A DNA stretch of 64,000 bases, from NCBI GenBank assembly GCA_024734495.1, contig JALMQS010000278.1, positions 62,001-126,000 of the forward strand, given 5' to 3'. Position numbers and translations under genes: made by a program. Position 1 is the stretch's first letter, and each line of letters starts with the position of its first letter. The notes below the pieces were generated by a model. That model worked only from the letters and a program-made list of their open reading frames with translations, was not told where the DNA came from and made no database searches. The DNA is from Forficula auricularia. Lineage: Eukaryota; Arthropoda; Insecta; Dermaptera; Forficulidae. This document shows, piece after piece, positions 23,271 through 34,255 of this stretch.

Positions 23271-23904
23271 TGGTTCATAGAATCGTTTTAGCTTATTTCC
23301 TTTTCAAAAAATAATAAAATAATTTTCTAAATGTAGAATTAACATAAGAAATTATTGATTACATTATTTTACTTGCGCGGTTCAAATTTTTAAATTTTAT
23401 TATTACAGAAAATTACAAAAACAAAAATGCCATTTAACTAATTTGAATCTTGTGTATTTCTAAAACTTATAAATTAATACATAAAATTTTAAAATCTTGT
23501 ATAATTTCCTCTGTTAGTTAAAACATTTTTACATCTCTATGGCATCCTATTGATCATGTTGTTGTTCTCATAATGAATTTCCTTCCTAAGAAGACAGAAG
23601 AGGTAGGACTTCAGGCAGTTCTTATAGGTTCAATTGTTGTCTATGGTGGTTTGACTATTCTCTTTTAGTTATAATTTAATAAAAAAAATTGAAACTGAGA
23701 ATTAATGAAAAAGAAGAAGTAATAAATACTTCGTAACTTTGGATCAGGGTTGGTCGATTTTTAAACACCAGAATTTGTGGTTCCCAAAGTGAAATGGGCT
23801 ATTCTGGATAACTTTCACAGTAACATATCGTCACCTTAGAGTGTAAACCTGTTAACTCACTACAAGGATATTTTACAGAGCAGACAAAAAACAAAACAAA
23901 ATTT

Positions 23905-24835
23905 AATATTGTTAATAAATGAATTTAACTTTTAAGGACATCATAGATATTAGAGAAATATTTTTACATTGCATATCAGAGGGTTCGTCCCCTTAGGAAT
24001 AGAACTCCAAGCGCTAACTAAGCTTGCCGGGCCAGTAGCCAAACCCTTAAGACAAATCTCTCTCTGACATGCAACATTTTTTTTTTTCCGAGGGGAGGGG
24101 AGAATCTTCAAAAAGACACCCCTCGGCCGTGCCTCAGGGTAGTGTCAGGTTCCTGTCATTTTCAGGGACTGACTAAACTCCCCTCCCTTATTTCCCCGTC
24201 ACCTGGGACCACAGTGTATTACTTCAGGTGACGAGAATATACCCTTTTCTATCCGGAACTCATAGCGGCGTTTACCATTTCTCTTTCATGGGATGTCTTC
24301 CCCTGGAGAATGGATTTTAGGAAGGCAGCGACCTTATGCTATCCCTCTCCACTCTCCAGCATGATCAGGACCACGGTCTCTCTGTTAAAAACAGCTGCCA
24401 AATCTTGGCAAAGCCTGTTCCTATGTTCTGCCCGACATGCAACATATAATATATTATAAGTATTATAGCTAAAGATTTTTCACTCCCTTCAACTCAAAGG
24501 GAATATTGAAAATTCCTGCTAAACTGAAAAAAGTTTTCAGTGAGGGACCCATTAATTTTACGGTGAAAGCAAGGATTTAAGTATCTTTTTGAGTGTCTTT
24601 TTTTGAAAAAAGATGGAAATTATTTCAATTTGTTAGCGCTTGGGTTCGATTCCTAAGGGGACGAAACTCTCTGATATACAATGTAAAAATATTTCTCTAA
24701 TATCTATAATGTCCTTAAAAGTTAAATTCATTTATTAATATTATAGGTCTGGGTTGATTTTTTAAATAATTTCCATCTTTTTTCAAAAAAAGACACTCAA
24801 AAAGATACTTAAATCTTTGCTTTCGTTGTTTAATA
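23905..24835. repeat. Nested inverted repeats around a GC-rich core
   Basis: The outer arm 23905-24013 is inverted at 24632-24745 (TTCATTTATTAATATT, TTCCTAAGGGGACGAA and complements). A smaller pair lies at 24565-24610 and 24775-24825 (AAAAAGATACTTAAATC and complement). The core at 24090-24440 is GC-richer with no open frame and unknown nature. Confidence 0.6.
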
Positions 24836-24869
24836 TTGTTGTTTAGGAAAGAAACTATTTTTCACATGT

Positions 24870-25917
24870 TTACTTTACCATACATGGTCTAGTATTGTAA
24901 TCGTATATGAAAAAAGTGTTTTTTCCTTCTTTTATTCGAAATATCTCAAAAACGGCTCAAACTATTTTGATTAAAAAAATTGAGCGAAACCATGGCATTT
25001 CGGTCTACAAAAAAGCTCAAATTAGTGAACATCGAAAAAATTATATTTTTTGATTGTTTGATTGTTTTGTCAAAATGTCTGTTAGTATGTCTGTTAGTTA
25101 GTCTGTGCGTTACCAAATATTTGTGGACGAGCTAGCTCAAAAACTAGTGTGAAGAACGAAACCAAATTTCAGACTTAGTTTTGGTCCATAGAGATTAAGA
25201 GCTGATTAGATTTTGGTGCATATCGAGGGGGGTTAAAAATTAAAAATCTAGCCTATTTGAGCAAACTCAACCAAATTTTGTAAACATAATCAGTGGGACC
25301 CCAGAAGTCTAAACATGCAAAAACTAACCCCCCCCTCCTTCCCTACATGAATATAAATAATTTTATTAAAATTGGATGTTGATGAAGGCAGTCCACAGTG
25401 GTAGTTTTGGGGCATTGAGATTAAGAGCTGATTAGATTTTGGTGCACATCGACGCAAAATTAAGGGGTGTGGAGGGGTTAAAAATTAAAAGTCTAGGCCG
25501 TTTGAGCAAATTCAACCAAATTTTGTATACATAATCAGTGGGACCTCAGAAGTCTAAAAATGAAAAAACCGCCCAAAACGGGGGGGGGGAGAGGTCATAA
25601 AATGAAAATCTTGGCCCTTGTACCAAACTCAACCAAATTTTTTATACATAATCTGTGAGCCCCCAGAAGTCTAAAAATGCAAAAACTAATCTCCCAAAAC
25701 GGGGGGGGGGGGTCAGAAAATGAAAATCTAGGCCCCTGTATCAAACTCAACCAAATTTTGTATACATAATCTCTGGGCCTCTAGAGAGCTAGAAATGCAA
25801 AAACTAACCACCCAAAATGGGGGGGGGTCAAAGAATGAAAATTCTTACTCTAGGGCCAAACTCAACCAAATTTTGTATACATAATCTGTGGGTCATTTGA
25901 AGGCTAGAAATGCAAAA
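24870..25917 (+). repeat. ACTTTACC-family repeat with about five internal ~117-bp G-tract units
   Basis: Starts TTTACTTTACCATACATGGT, as do the copies at 29.7, 48.7 and 52.6 kb. The internal unit (CTCAACCAAATTTTGTATAC...AAAATGCAAAAACTAACC...GGGGGGGG) repeats near 25262, 25507, 25627, 25742 and 25858, each with a poly-G tract of about 8-12 bases. It is interrupted near 25370-25400 by an FB1 end (TTGGATGTTGATGAAGGCAG). Confidence 0.75.
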
Positions 25918-26260
25918 ACTGGGTGCGAGGGTTGAATGGGGGGTGGGGTGAGGAGTGAGGCGGTGTAGGGTGGGGTGCAGGGGGTGGTGCGGGGTGGAGT
26001 CCAGGGGCATAGCGGGGTTGGGGTCCAGGGGGCTAAGCGGGGGTGTGGTGCGCAGGGTTGGAGGGTACGGGGTGGTTGGGTTGCGGGGTCCGAGGTGGGT
26101 GGGGTGCGGTTTGTTGTTTGGGGACGAGGGTTGGGAACGGGTGCGGGGGTGGGGGTGCTGGAGGGGATTTGGGGGTAGTGGGTTAGGGTGCAGAATGGAG
26201 TGTTTAGGTGATGGTGGGGGAGGGGGGTTGAGGGGCTGGGGGTCCAGAGGGCGTGCCCCC
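25918..26260 (+). repeat. Strand-asymmetric G-rich block
   Basis: Some 340 bp in which the plus strand is almost entirely G, T and A with dense GGG and GGGG runs (words such as GGGGTGCGG and GGGTGGGG). It follows the last G-tract unit directly. A C-rich counterpart at 37145-37300 also abuts the same repeat family in reverse. Strong potential for G-quadruplex or R-loop structures on the plus strand. Long open frames across it are artefacts of the composition. Confidence 0.85.
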
Positions 26261-26645
26261 TGGCTAGCAAGGGGCCGCCGAAGGCGAGCCTTGCAGTTAG
26301 TTTTAAATATAATTTATTATTTATAATATGTAATAGATTTTAGTAGTACAAAAATTTATTTTCCATTGGTAGTGCCGGGCCCGGGGGTAACTACCCCCCT
26401 CTCGTGGTGTCTGGCCTCTTGCCTTCCCTCGGACTGCGAGGGCGTTAACAGAGTTCTTGCTGTGTATGCGTGATTTCATTTGAAATTTCCCGCTTCCATA
26501 GGAAAGCTGCCAAGATCCTCCACCTTTGCTTCAGCAAATTAATTTAAAATCTAAAAATGGAAATTCTAAACGTCAAACGAAAGCAATAAATATAACCATT
26601 TGTTTATTATTATAATTTGACTGAATATCGTTGGCAAGCATTTTA

Positions 26646-26683
<38 letters not shown>

Positions 26684-26774
26684 TTATTTTTCTAATATTT
26701 GTTTATAATAAGTAGTTTTATTTTATTTTAGATACTTAAGTTAACAATAATTGTTTTAACTGAATTGAATCGCA
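26261..26774. other. GC-rich remnant, (AT)n and upstream region of the next gene
   Basis: GC-rich segments at 26250-26290 and 26370-26470 (GCCGGGCCCGGGGG) of unknown type, then a (AT)n run at 26652-26681. An acceptor-like sequence ttttattttattttag at 26715-26730 precedes a 44-nt stretch before the ATG at 26775, suggesting a spliced 5' leader. Confidence 0.45.
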
Positions 26775-26865
26775 ATGGAATACGATGAAACTGCCGCAAG
26801 AGTTCAGGGAATTTTATTAAATAATAAAAGGACTGAAGGAGCCTTAAATACAATCACCTATGATG
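26775..26865 (+). CDS. Gemin4-like helical protein, exon 1 (start codon)
   Basis: The ATG at 26775 opens 30 codons (MEYDETAARVQGILLNNK and on) and stops at a donor (GATG|gtaagg) leaving one base. That G plus AA at 30513 makes a glutamate codon, so exon 2 continues in frame. The seven exons 26775-26865, 30513-32098, 33787-33918, 34026-34230, 35676-35899, 38397-38642 and 41593-41886 sum to 2778 nt, exactly 925 residues plus stop. An upstream acceptor-like site suggests a 5' UTR intron. See the last exon for the family argument. Confidence 0.8.
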
Positions 26866-27409
26866 GTAAGGTTAATTCTGTTGTCAGTCAAACTAATGAT
26901 CTAGAAGAATTTTTCTGATTCGATTGTCTTTTAATTTAAATTTTCTAGTATTGTCCTTCAGATCGTTAACTTAAATGACTAGATAGGTATCAGTAGAAGA
27001 TCACTACAAAAATAGGGGCCAAAATAATATTAGAAAATTTTGATCAATTTCTATTGTCACTTAATTATAAAAAGAAGTATAGGATTTTAATAAAACCTCT
27101 CCGTAAATCTACTTTGTTAAGCAAGGACGTGCTCAGCTAGGGTCAGGGGACAGGAGCACCCCCCCCCAGAAGAATAAATAAACTCTATTATGTTGGCAAA
27201 TAAAAAATAGAGCATTTAAAAATATTTCTCCTAATTCATAGCGGCAGCTTTTTAAAATAATTTATAATATTAAACTTATAAACTACATATTTATTTCTAT
27301 TTTATTCATTTATTTCGAATTCGCACCTCATATCCCTTGAAACTAATATAAGGTCCTTTGATTCGAGCTCATTGGAATTTCGTGACAAAATATCAATGTT
27401 GGGTGTCAC

Positions 27410-27579
27410 CGAGGGGTCGTGACCTAATATCGCGTACACCTTCCACTTCCACTTTCAATTCCAAGTAGAAGACAATAGATGAAGGGGCATTATCTAATGA
27501 ATTCCAAAATAATTCCGAAAACGTGTACACCTTATTCCAAAGACGTGTACACCTAATTCCAATCGCGGTTGACCCCTCG
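27410..27579. mobile_element. hAT-like MITE (CGAGGGGT family) in the old LINE
   Basis: Ends CGAGGGGTCGTGACC and its near complement ending ACCCCTCG. Flanked by GGTGTCAC (27402-27409) and GGTGTTAC (27580-27587), an 8-bp target duplication with one later change. Shares GTGTACACC and TCCAATCGCGG words with the copy at 41144-41428. Confidence 0.88.
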
Positions 27580-27711
27580 GGTGTTACCTTAGGTTCTGAC
27601 CTTTCTTAGAATGACCATATTATCTCAATAGCAAAAGCTGCAGAATGTAAGCTTGGCTTTCTTTTCCGGGCCAATCGCTTTTTCACCCCCACTCAACTTC
27701 TTACCTTATAC

Positions 27712-28885
27712 ACAATGCAGGATTTACGTATAAGCTATAGCTTAGGGTCCCCACTTTCATGGGGGCCTTCCAAAAAAATTGTCCGAATGAACAATTGTCA
27801 TATATTTATTTTATTTATTTAAATTTAAATGTATTTACATACATATATATTACATTATACTACATAATTACAATTAAGTTCTTCTAACTTAACTTCTAAT
27901 GTCTATGTAACATTTTTCGGTACTTACGTATTAGCGCCACCGCAGCTAGATTTGGCGGTTTTTAAATTTCGCCAATCTACACCTAAACTTTTTGACATAA
28001 ATCATAAAATAGAATAAATCAGTTCCCCTCTGTCAAAAAACAGCTGCGGTGGCGTTAATACGTAAGTACCCATTTTTCAATTATCACTAATATGTTTCCT
28101 TAATTTTATTTTAAATAAAGTTAAATTAGTTGAATTTTTTACATCAGAGGGCAGAGAATTGAATTCCTCAAGCCCTCTAAAATACAGTGAGTTTTTCGTC
28201 AATTATCTATTTACCTTATGTACATAGATATATCATATCATTATACCTGGTATAATGTTCATGCATTTCATTTACTATTGTGAATTCTAAATACTGTGGT
28301 AATTCCCTGTGATACAATTTGTAGACAAAGCTCATTGTTTGTAAGTACAGGAAATCACTTACATTCAAAAAACTTAGGCATTCCAGCATGGTTCTAATTG
28401 GTATCACATTTCAAAATAGTTCTCATACTATTATTTTGTAGTAACTGTAGCTCATTTATATTATTTTTTGTACCAAAGTATAAGATTGTAGGACAATAGT
28501 AAAAATTGGGATTAATTATGCTCTTATAAACTTATAAACTGCAATTCTATTATTTATTAATTATTTATTATTATAAACTTAAATATACCGTAGGATTATT
28601 TGATTATAATGCCGCACGTCCGGATATTTTAATAATAAGCATTTGTAAATTGTGCCTTTTAAAAGAACTTTTGTTTCTTTTTACCAGAGTTTGCATTTTT
28701 AAGTTTGTAATGAATAAAAATGATTTTAAGTTAAAGATTTATTATTTCACTATCTTTATACTTTTTAATTGTATTTCAATTTAACCTTCAAGGAGAATCA
28801 TATTTGGCATTGACAAATATCTGGACTTATAAAGGGCCCCATATCTCAAATAGCTTAGGGCCTTATCAAGTCTAAATCCGGCTCT
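27712..28885. mobile_element. Longer hAT-like non-coding element
   Basis: The left edge (CAGGATTTACGTATAAGC...TTAGGGTCCCC) and right edge (GGGCCCC...TTAGGGCC...AAATCCGGCTCTG) are loosely inverted. Their words resemble ends of widespread hAT elements. No transposase frame. Boundaries are inferred from the break in the surrounding RT fragment. It hosts a smaller MITE at 27919-28070. Confidence 0.55.
27919..28070. mobile_element. 152-bp MITE with perfect 8-bp target duplication
   Basis: The terminal inverted repeat GGTACTTACGTATTAGCGCC is matched at the right end (GGCGTTAATACGTAAGTACC). Flanked on both sides by CATTTTTC (27911-27918 and 28071-28078). This is the size of duplication made by hAT transposases. 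Confidence 0.92.
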
Positions 28886-29699
28886 GATTATAAAAGGCTA
28901 AATTGGCCCCTGTCTCGAATATTGCTCGCATTTGTGGAGAGGAGCCTTCAAGCATTCTCTTGCTACCTTGGATACAATTCAGAGGCGGGCTATCAGACTG
29001 ATAGGAGATCCAACATTAACTTATGATAAAAAAATAATCTTGCTGCCCCCCCCCTCCCTCGCTGAAATCCTGGGCACGCCCTTGTTTTTAAGTCTTCTAA
29101 TCCCAATACGATTACTTTCCATTTGCAAACACTAATTAGGCATACCTTAGTTTTTATAGTTGGATTGCAAGTTTTTCCCAAAAATATACGCTATTTATGA
29201 TATCCATGACCTAAAAAAACTCCCGAAATTCATTGGGCTCTTTAATCACAATAACTCAAAATCAGCAATCTCTCGTAAATTAAATTTAAAAATTAAATCA
29301 TCGTTTGTTTCAATGCATAGCAAAAATTCCCCATACTTCATCTTAGTTAGTTTTTGTTTTTTGAAATACTACTTTAAAGCTTTTTTGTTAAATCCAGTAT
29401 TTTTATCAAGAATCGTCATCTCTTGTCTATTTAATCAAATCAAATGTCTGTGAAAAAATCTATGTCAGTTTGTTTGAAAACATTTAGGAATAGACATGTG
29501 TTGCATTTTTTTACCCATTTCTTTTATTGACAAAATTCGTGTAAAAAAATTTAATTTTCCTTTTTAATCATCTTTTAAATATTATGTTATGAAAATCAAG
29601 TAGTGTGCACACGTTATTCTAACTTGAAAAATCATCCAGATCATGGTATACCTAGAGAGCCTTTCTGAGTTCGGGACAAGTATTTTTGAAGCCATAAAT

Positions 29700-30400
29700 T
29701 TTTACTTTACCATACAGGGTATGGTCAAGTATTGTAATCGTGCATGAAAAAAGTGTTTTTTCCTTCTTTTTTCAAAATATCTCAAAAACGGCTTAAACTA
29801 TTTTGATAAAAAAAATTGATCGAAACCATGGCATTTCGCTCTACAAAAAAGCCCAAATAAGTGAACATCAAAAAAATTATATATTTCTAGATAAAAATTG
29901 TTTTGTCAAAATGTCTGTTAGTTAGTCTGGTTGGCTAGTTGTCTGTTAGTTAGTCTGTGCGTTACCAAATTTTTGTGGACGAGCTATCACAAAAAATAGT
30001 GTGAATATCAAAACCAAATTTCACACGTTGTTTTGGTCCATTGAGATTAAGAGCTGATTAGATTTTGGTGCATATCGATCCAAAATTAAGGGGGGGGGGG
30101 GTTAAAAATTAAAAATCTTGGCCATTTAGCAAACTCAACCATATTTTGTATACATAATCATTGGGACCCCAGAAGTATAAAAATGCAAAAACTAACCTCC
30201 CAAAATGGGGGGGGGGGTGTAGGGTCAAAAAATGGAAATTTTGGCCATTTGCCAAACTCAACCAAATTTTGTATATATAATCAGCGGGACACCAGAAGTC
30301 TAATAATGGAAAAACTAACCCCCCCCCCTACATGATTGTAAATAATTTTAGGAGCCAGGTTGTATGGTAAAGTCAAATGGATGGCCACATCAGAATACGT
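29700..30400 (+). repeat. ACTTTACC-family interspersed repeat, near complete
   Basis: Begins TTTACTTTACCATACAGGGT and ends around TTGTATGGTAAAGTC...GGCCACATCAGAATACGTC. The tips ACTTTACCATACA and TGTATGGTAAAGT are inverted, but conserved sequence continues past the right tip. The middle has two to three G-tract units. No protein. Confidence 0.75.
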
Positions 30401-30512
30401 CAGGTTATTTTTCTAACATATTGAGTTAAAAATGCAACCTTGTGGCCTCTCTTACCTTTCTCTAATACCGTTTCTTTTTTAATAGCTAATCAATTTTCTA
30501 ATCTTATTTCAG

Positions 30513-32098
30513 AAAAAAGAAAACGGCTTGAATCAGTAGCCAAATCCATTCATAAATCATTATTTGAATCTCAAGATCCTAAAGAAGAAGTTTTAAGAAA
30601 AATTACGATTTTTCTTCTCCTTAATTCCAATTTTAACAGCTGTGATCATTTGAAAGAAGATGATTATTGTGGACATTTAGTTGAGTGTGCTCCTATTTTA
30701 AGTAAAGAATTATTTTTAGAATTGGTCACGATCCCTCCTTTGAAAAAATATTTCTTTGAAATTATCTCTTATTGTCCATTTTATATAGTATGTGAACTAA
30801 TTAAAAATTTATTAATTAAAATCAATAAACATTCTAAAGATCCCACAGATCTTTGTATAGATTTATTTAAGGCTATCTATTTAAAATATCTCCGAATTGA
30901 AAAATCATGGGAGACATATAAAAATTCAAAATCTGTCAAAAATAAATTGAAATATTTTTTTAGAATGACAATAAATGATTTAAAAAGTACTATGGAAACT
31001 AATTCTGAAATTGAATCTTTTGATGACTATACAATGAAACATTTGCCAAAAGTTTATAAAACTGCAATTGAGTGTTTGTCATTTAACTGGAAAACTCAAG
31101 ACGATATTCCAATAGTTTATAGCTTTGGCTTTTCTTATGATAATTCATCTGTGATAAAAAGTCAAGAAATTTCAGAAGACATACATTTTGAATTATTAGG
31201 TCTTTTGAAAAAAATTGTTAGTCTCGTTTCATTTGATCTTTGGCATAACTGGGAGGATGGAATTGACGAAGATGGTAATAATCTTCAAAGAAAATTTGGG
31301 GAATTCAATTATAAAACCAAAGAACTTATAAAAAATCTTTATAAGAATCCTCCTCCTGAAGTAGATCATGTTATAGTTATGTTAAGTAGTATTTCAATAA
31401 AGCCTTTTGATGAAGATGATGAAATTAATAGCGCAGATTTAGAAACAATTAAAACAAATATTAACAAAGAAGGTAAAACATCTAACAAATGGTTCAAAGC
31501 TCTTTTAAACCAAGATTTAACATTAGAATCATCTAGAAATTGCATTATCCAAAATATACATATGTTGGAATATGAGGATATGGAATTAATTCTTTCCAAA
31601 ACATTGGATATTATTAAGACAAAACATGTTGATATCAACCCAGTAAAATCCATGGCATTGGATTCCTTAAAACACTTATCTATAGATCACCAAATCAAAA
31701 TAATGTTTAACTATATGAAAAAATATGGGATAACTTCACAATTAAGATTGGATGATTATGAAAACCTCGAAACTGAAATATTTAATAAAACAATAGACTT
31801 TCGAGAAGAAAGTGATACTAATGCCTATCATGAATTATATACAAATTGCATTTATTTAACTATGCAATCACCTGAAGAATGTTTGACAAGAATATTATTA
31901 GAGGGAATTAAAAGTTCTCAGCAGATTAAAGTAGTTTTACTTCTTCTTAACACTGTAGAAATAATTGCTTTACAAAATTATAAAGATGTGATTTGTCAAG
32001 AAAATCAAGAAAAAATGAATTATTTAACATTCCTTCTATTAAAAATCCAAAATGATTCTGTTAAAACGGATTCTGAGAAAAACAATTTCCTTAAAATG
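30513..32098 (+). CDS. Gemin4-like helical protein, exon 2 (large)
   Basis: The acceptor cttatttcag is followed by two bases that complete the exon 1 codon. The frame stays open for 1586 nt to ATG|gtaaga in phase 0. The translation starts KRKRLESVAKSIHKSLF and is a long run of amphipathic helices rich in Leu, Ile and Lys (for example IPPLKKYFFEIISYCPFYIV and FELLGLLKKIVSLVSF), with an acidic loop DEDDEINSADLE near the middle. No membrane segment, signal peptide or enzyme motif is visible. It looks like a HEAT-repeat-type scaffold. The frame reads into the intron for 20 codons after the donor; those should not be counted. Confidence 0.85.
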
Positions 32099-32521
32099 GT
32101 AAGAGCTTCCATTTATTCTATAATATACATATGTTATATTTCTTTTTACTTTATATAAAACTATTTGAGACAATATATGCATATTACTAAACGCTTAACT
32201 GTAATTTAGAATATAATATTAGGGAAAAAGCTATGAGTCTCTTTGATATTATGAAGTTAAAATTTATATAGGACCCACAATTATCATCCTTTTTTTTTAC
32301 TATTCTCAGTGGCGTAGCTGACTGCGCGCCCCAAGCAGCACTTTTTGGGGTACCATTTTTTGCATTAAAAAAGTTTTTAAAACACTTGTAATAAGAAGAA
32401 AAAAAATTATCAACTATTTCCAAATTAGCCGACATTTTAAAAACTTAAATAAATGCTTATGAAAAAAAAAATATATTTCAATCGCTTTTACAATTATTTT
32501 AATGTGATATTTTCTATATTG

Positions 32522-33115
32522 TTTTTTTAATGCAATCGAATGCAAGAAGGGGTGCACCAGTAAAGATGCAGCCCCTATGGATCTCGAAAGACCCTTGCAT
32601 TACCGAAGAGAAGTGAAAGTTGATTAAGTGAGAGGGTGGAGACGTAGGTGTTTATGCACTCGGGTTTTGAAGGTTTGAAGATTATAAGTGCTGGGAAAGA
32701 TGGAGGCTGGAAGAAAGTTCCAGTTCCTTGAAGTCATGGGGATATATGTATTGGCGAATGAAGTGGTCCGGCACCTTTCTAATTTGACCGCGAAAGAGTG
32801 TTGGGAGTCGGCAAAACGCGTGCTACGCGCAAAGCATGCTTTGGGGGAGAATTATTGATTTTATCTCATCAGAGCACCTGCCGTGATAGTATCTATAGAA
32901 AAGGGAAAGGGCAGAGACATTTCTTTGATGAGCCAGCGAGTCGAGGGAGTCGGTGAGGGTAGAATCGTCAATTAGTCTGGCGGCTCATTTCTGAATTGCA
33001 TCCAGGGTAGCAAGAGAATATTTAGAGGCTCCTCTCCCTAGATGAGAGCCATATTCGAGACAGGGGCGGATTCGGGCCTTGTAGATGGTGAGAAGATGTA
33101 GGGGCATGAAAAATC
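32522..33115 (-). pseudogene. LINE copy A, 5'-truncated 3' end
   Basis: A T run and TTAATGCAATCGAATGC mark the poly(A) 3' end on the minus strand. About 590 bp of the RT C-terminal region and 3' UTR follow, nearly identical to copies at 47.0 and 57.1 kb, with frame-breaking changes. A short duplicated piece (GAATTGCATCCAGGGTAGC) recurs at 33416-33461. Confidence 0.85.
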
Positions 33116-33786
33116 GATTTGAAATTATTTAGAAATTATCATTGTGATATGTCTTAAATCATTTGAGTAATTTTTCTACGAGATATTTTTTATCAATTTT
33201 TATATTTTTTATTTGAGACCATGGCAGCATTTTTAGCTTGTCCAAAAATCCGGTACTGGTTTTGTAGGGTTTCTGGTGTATATTGACAAGGGGGAGAATG
33301 ACTCAAATCCAGGAACTACCCTGGGTGGCAAAAGCTCACGCCACTGGCTATTCGTAGCTGATTGTTAGAGTTAGAGACCAAAATTATATATTTTCCAGCT
33401 GATATTTTCATTTCTGAATTGCATCCAGGGTAGCAAGAGAATATTTAGAGGCTCCTCTCACTGGTGAAATTACGATATTAATTAAATGTTTGTATTCAAA
33501 TTGCAACTTTTTGGTTTATACCTGGAACTATTTTAAATCAATTAAGCCATCGACCCCTCATTTCAAAGTGCATGTTGTGAGAGCTTGTTGCTAACTGTTT
33601 ATTAATTAATAAAATCCGAAAAAATTTAGAAAGGTATATTATAGTTTCTTCTTCAGAGCTCATCAAAATTTTAATATTTTTATAATATTCATTTTAATTA
33701 TTATTTTTTTTTTTATTTTAATATAATAAATTTGAAAACCTACCAATTCCACATTTTTATAATTATTTATATTTTCTATCTTTTAG

Positions 33787-33918
33787 CTAACTGCAATTAT
33801 CAATGATGGTCCGTTTTATCCGAATATATATCTTAAAGCTGGCATTTTTCCTGAACTCACTGAATCACTTGTAAAAAATGATTGGGAAAAACTTAACTTT
33901 TATCTTCAAATACTAGAG
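33787..33918 (+). CDS. Gemin4-like helical protein, exon 3
   Basis: The acceptor tcttttag precedes CTA in phase 0. Exactly 44 codons (LTAIINDGPFYPNIYLKAGI and onward to YLQILE) lead to the donor GAG|gtaatt, again in phase 0. The intron to the next exon is only 107 bp. Too short to be called alone; supported by phase, composition and continuity with exons 2 and 4. Confidence 0.82.
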
Positions 33919-34025
33919 GTAATTAAGCAGTTAAATCTTTGCGGACCATGATGATATTTACATCCAGAATCGATGAGACATTTTGTTTGATTAAATTAAT
34001 GAAATTCAATTATTTATTTTTCCAG

Positions 34026-34230
34026 CTATTTGTTTCTGGTAAAATAAAAAAAGAAATTACTTTAAATGATTTGAATGACGCTGCCTTGTCTGTTCTACTC
34101 CTTCAAATTTTAGAAAAAGCTAGATGGGGAATAGACACATTCGCACCGGTACTAGTCATTGTTTGCGAAAAGACCATGATGCTTTTAGAAACAGTTTTAG
34201 ATCGTTTTCTTTTAGATAGATCGCCTGAAG
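34026..34230 (+). CDS. Gemin4-like helical protein, exon 4
   Basis: The acceptor tttttccag begins the exon in phase 0 (LFVSGKIKKEITLNDLNDAA). 68 codons and one base end at GAAG|gtattt. The leftover G joins AT of exon 5 to form aspartate. It contains LLLQILEKARWGIDTFAP; this leucine-rich helix followed by an aromatic TF(A/S)P segment is one of the points compared with Gemin4. Confidence 0.85.
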
Positions 34231-34255
34231 GTATTTAAACTTATAATTTAATTGA

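Larger units (their letters stand above)
27316..29028 (+). pseudogene. Old LINE reverse-transcriptase fragment split by two later insertions
   Basis: Three pieces read as one C-terminal RT segment of the Jockey/CR1-like type: about 27316-27409 (EFRDKISMLGVT), 27588-27711 (IAKAAECKLGFLFRANRFF and TQLLTLY) and about 28886-29028 (PCLEYCSHLWRGAFKHSLA and onward). They line up in order with the 47-kb copy. The gaps are filled by a MITE with an 8-bp target duplication (27410-27579) and by a longer element (27712-28885). Frameshifts and stops show it is dead. It lies in intron 1 of the Gemin4-like gene. Confidence 0.85.

Noticed and set aside
25893..26326. Overlapping open frames of 60-125 codons on both strands
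   Set aside because: They follow from the near absence of C (plus) or G (minus); the peptides are low-complexity (Gly/Val/Arg or Pro/Thr) and have no start or splice context.
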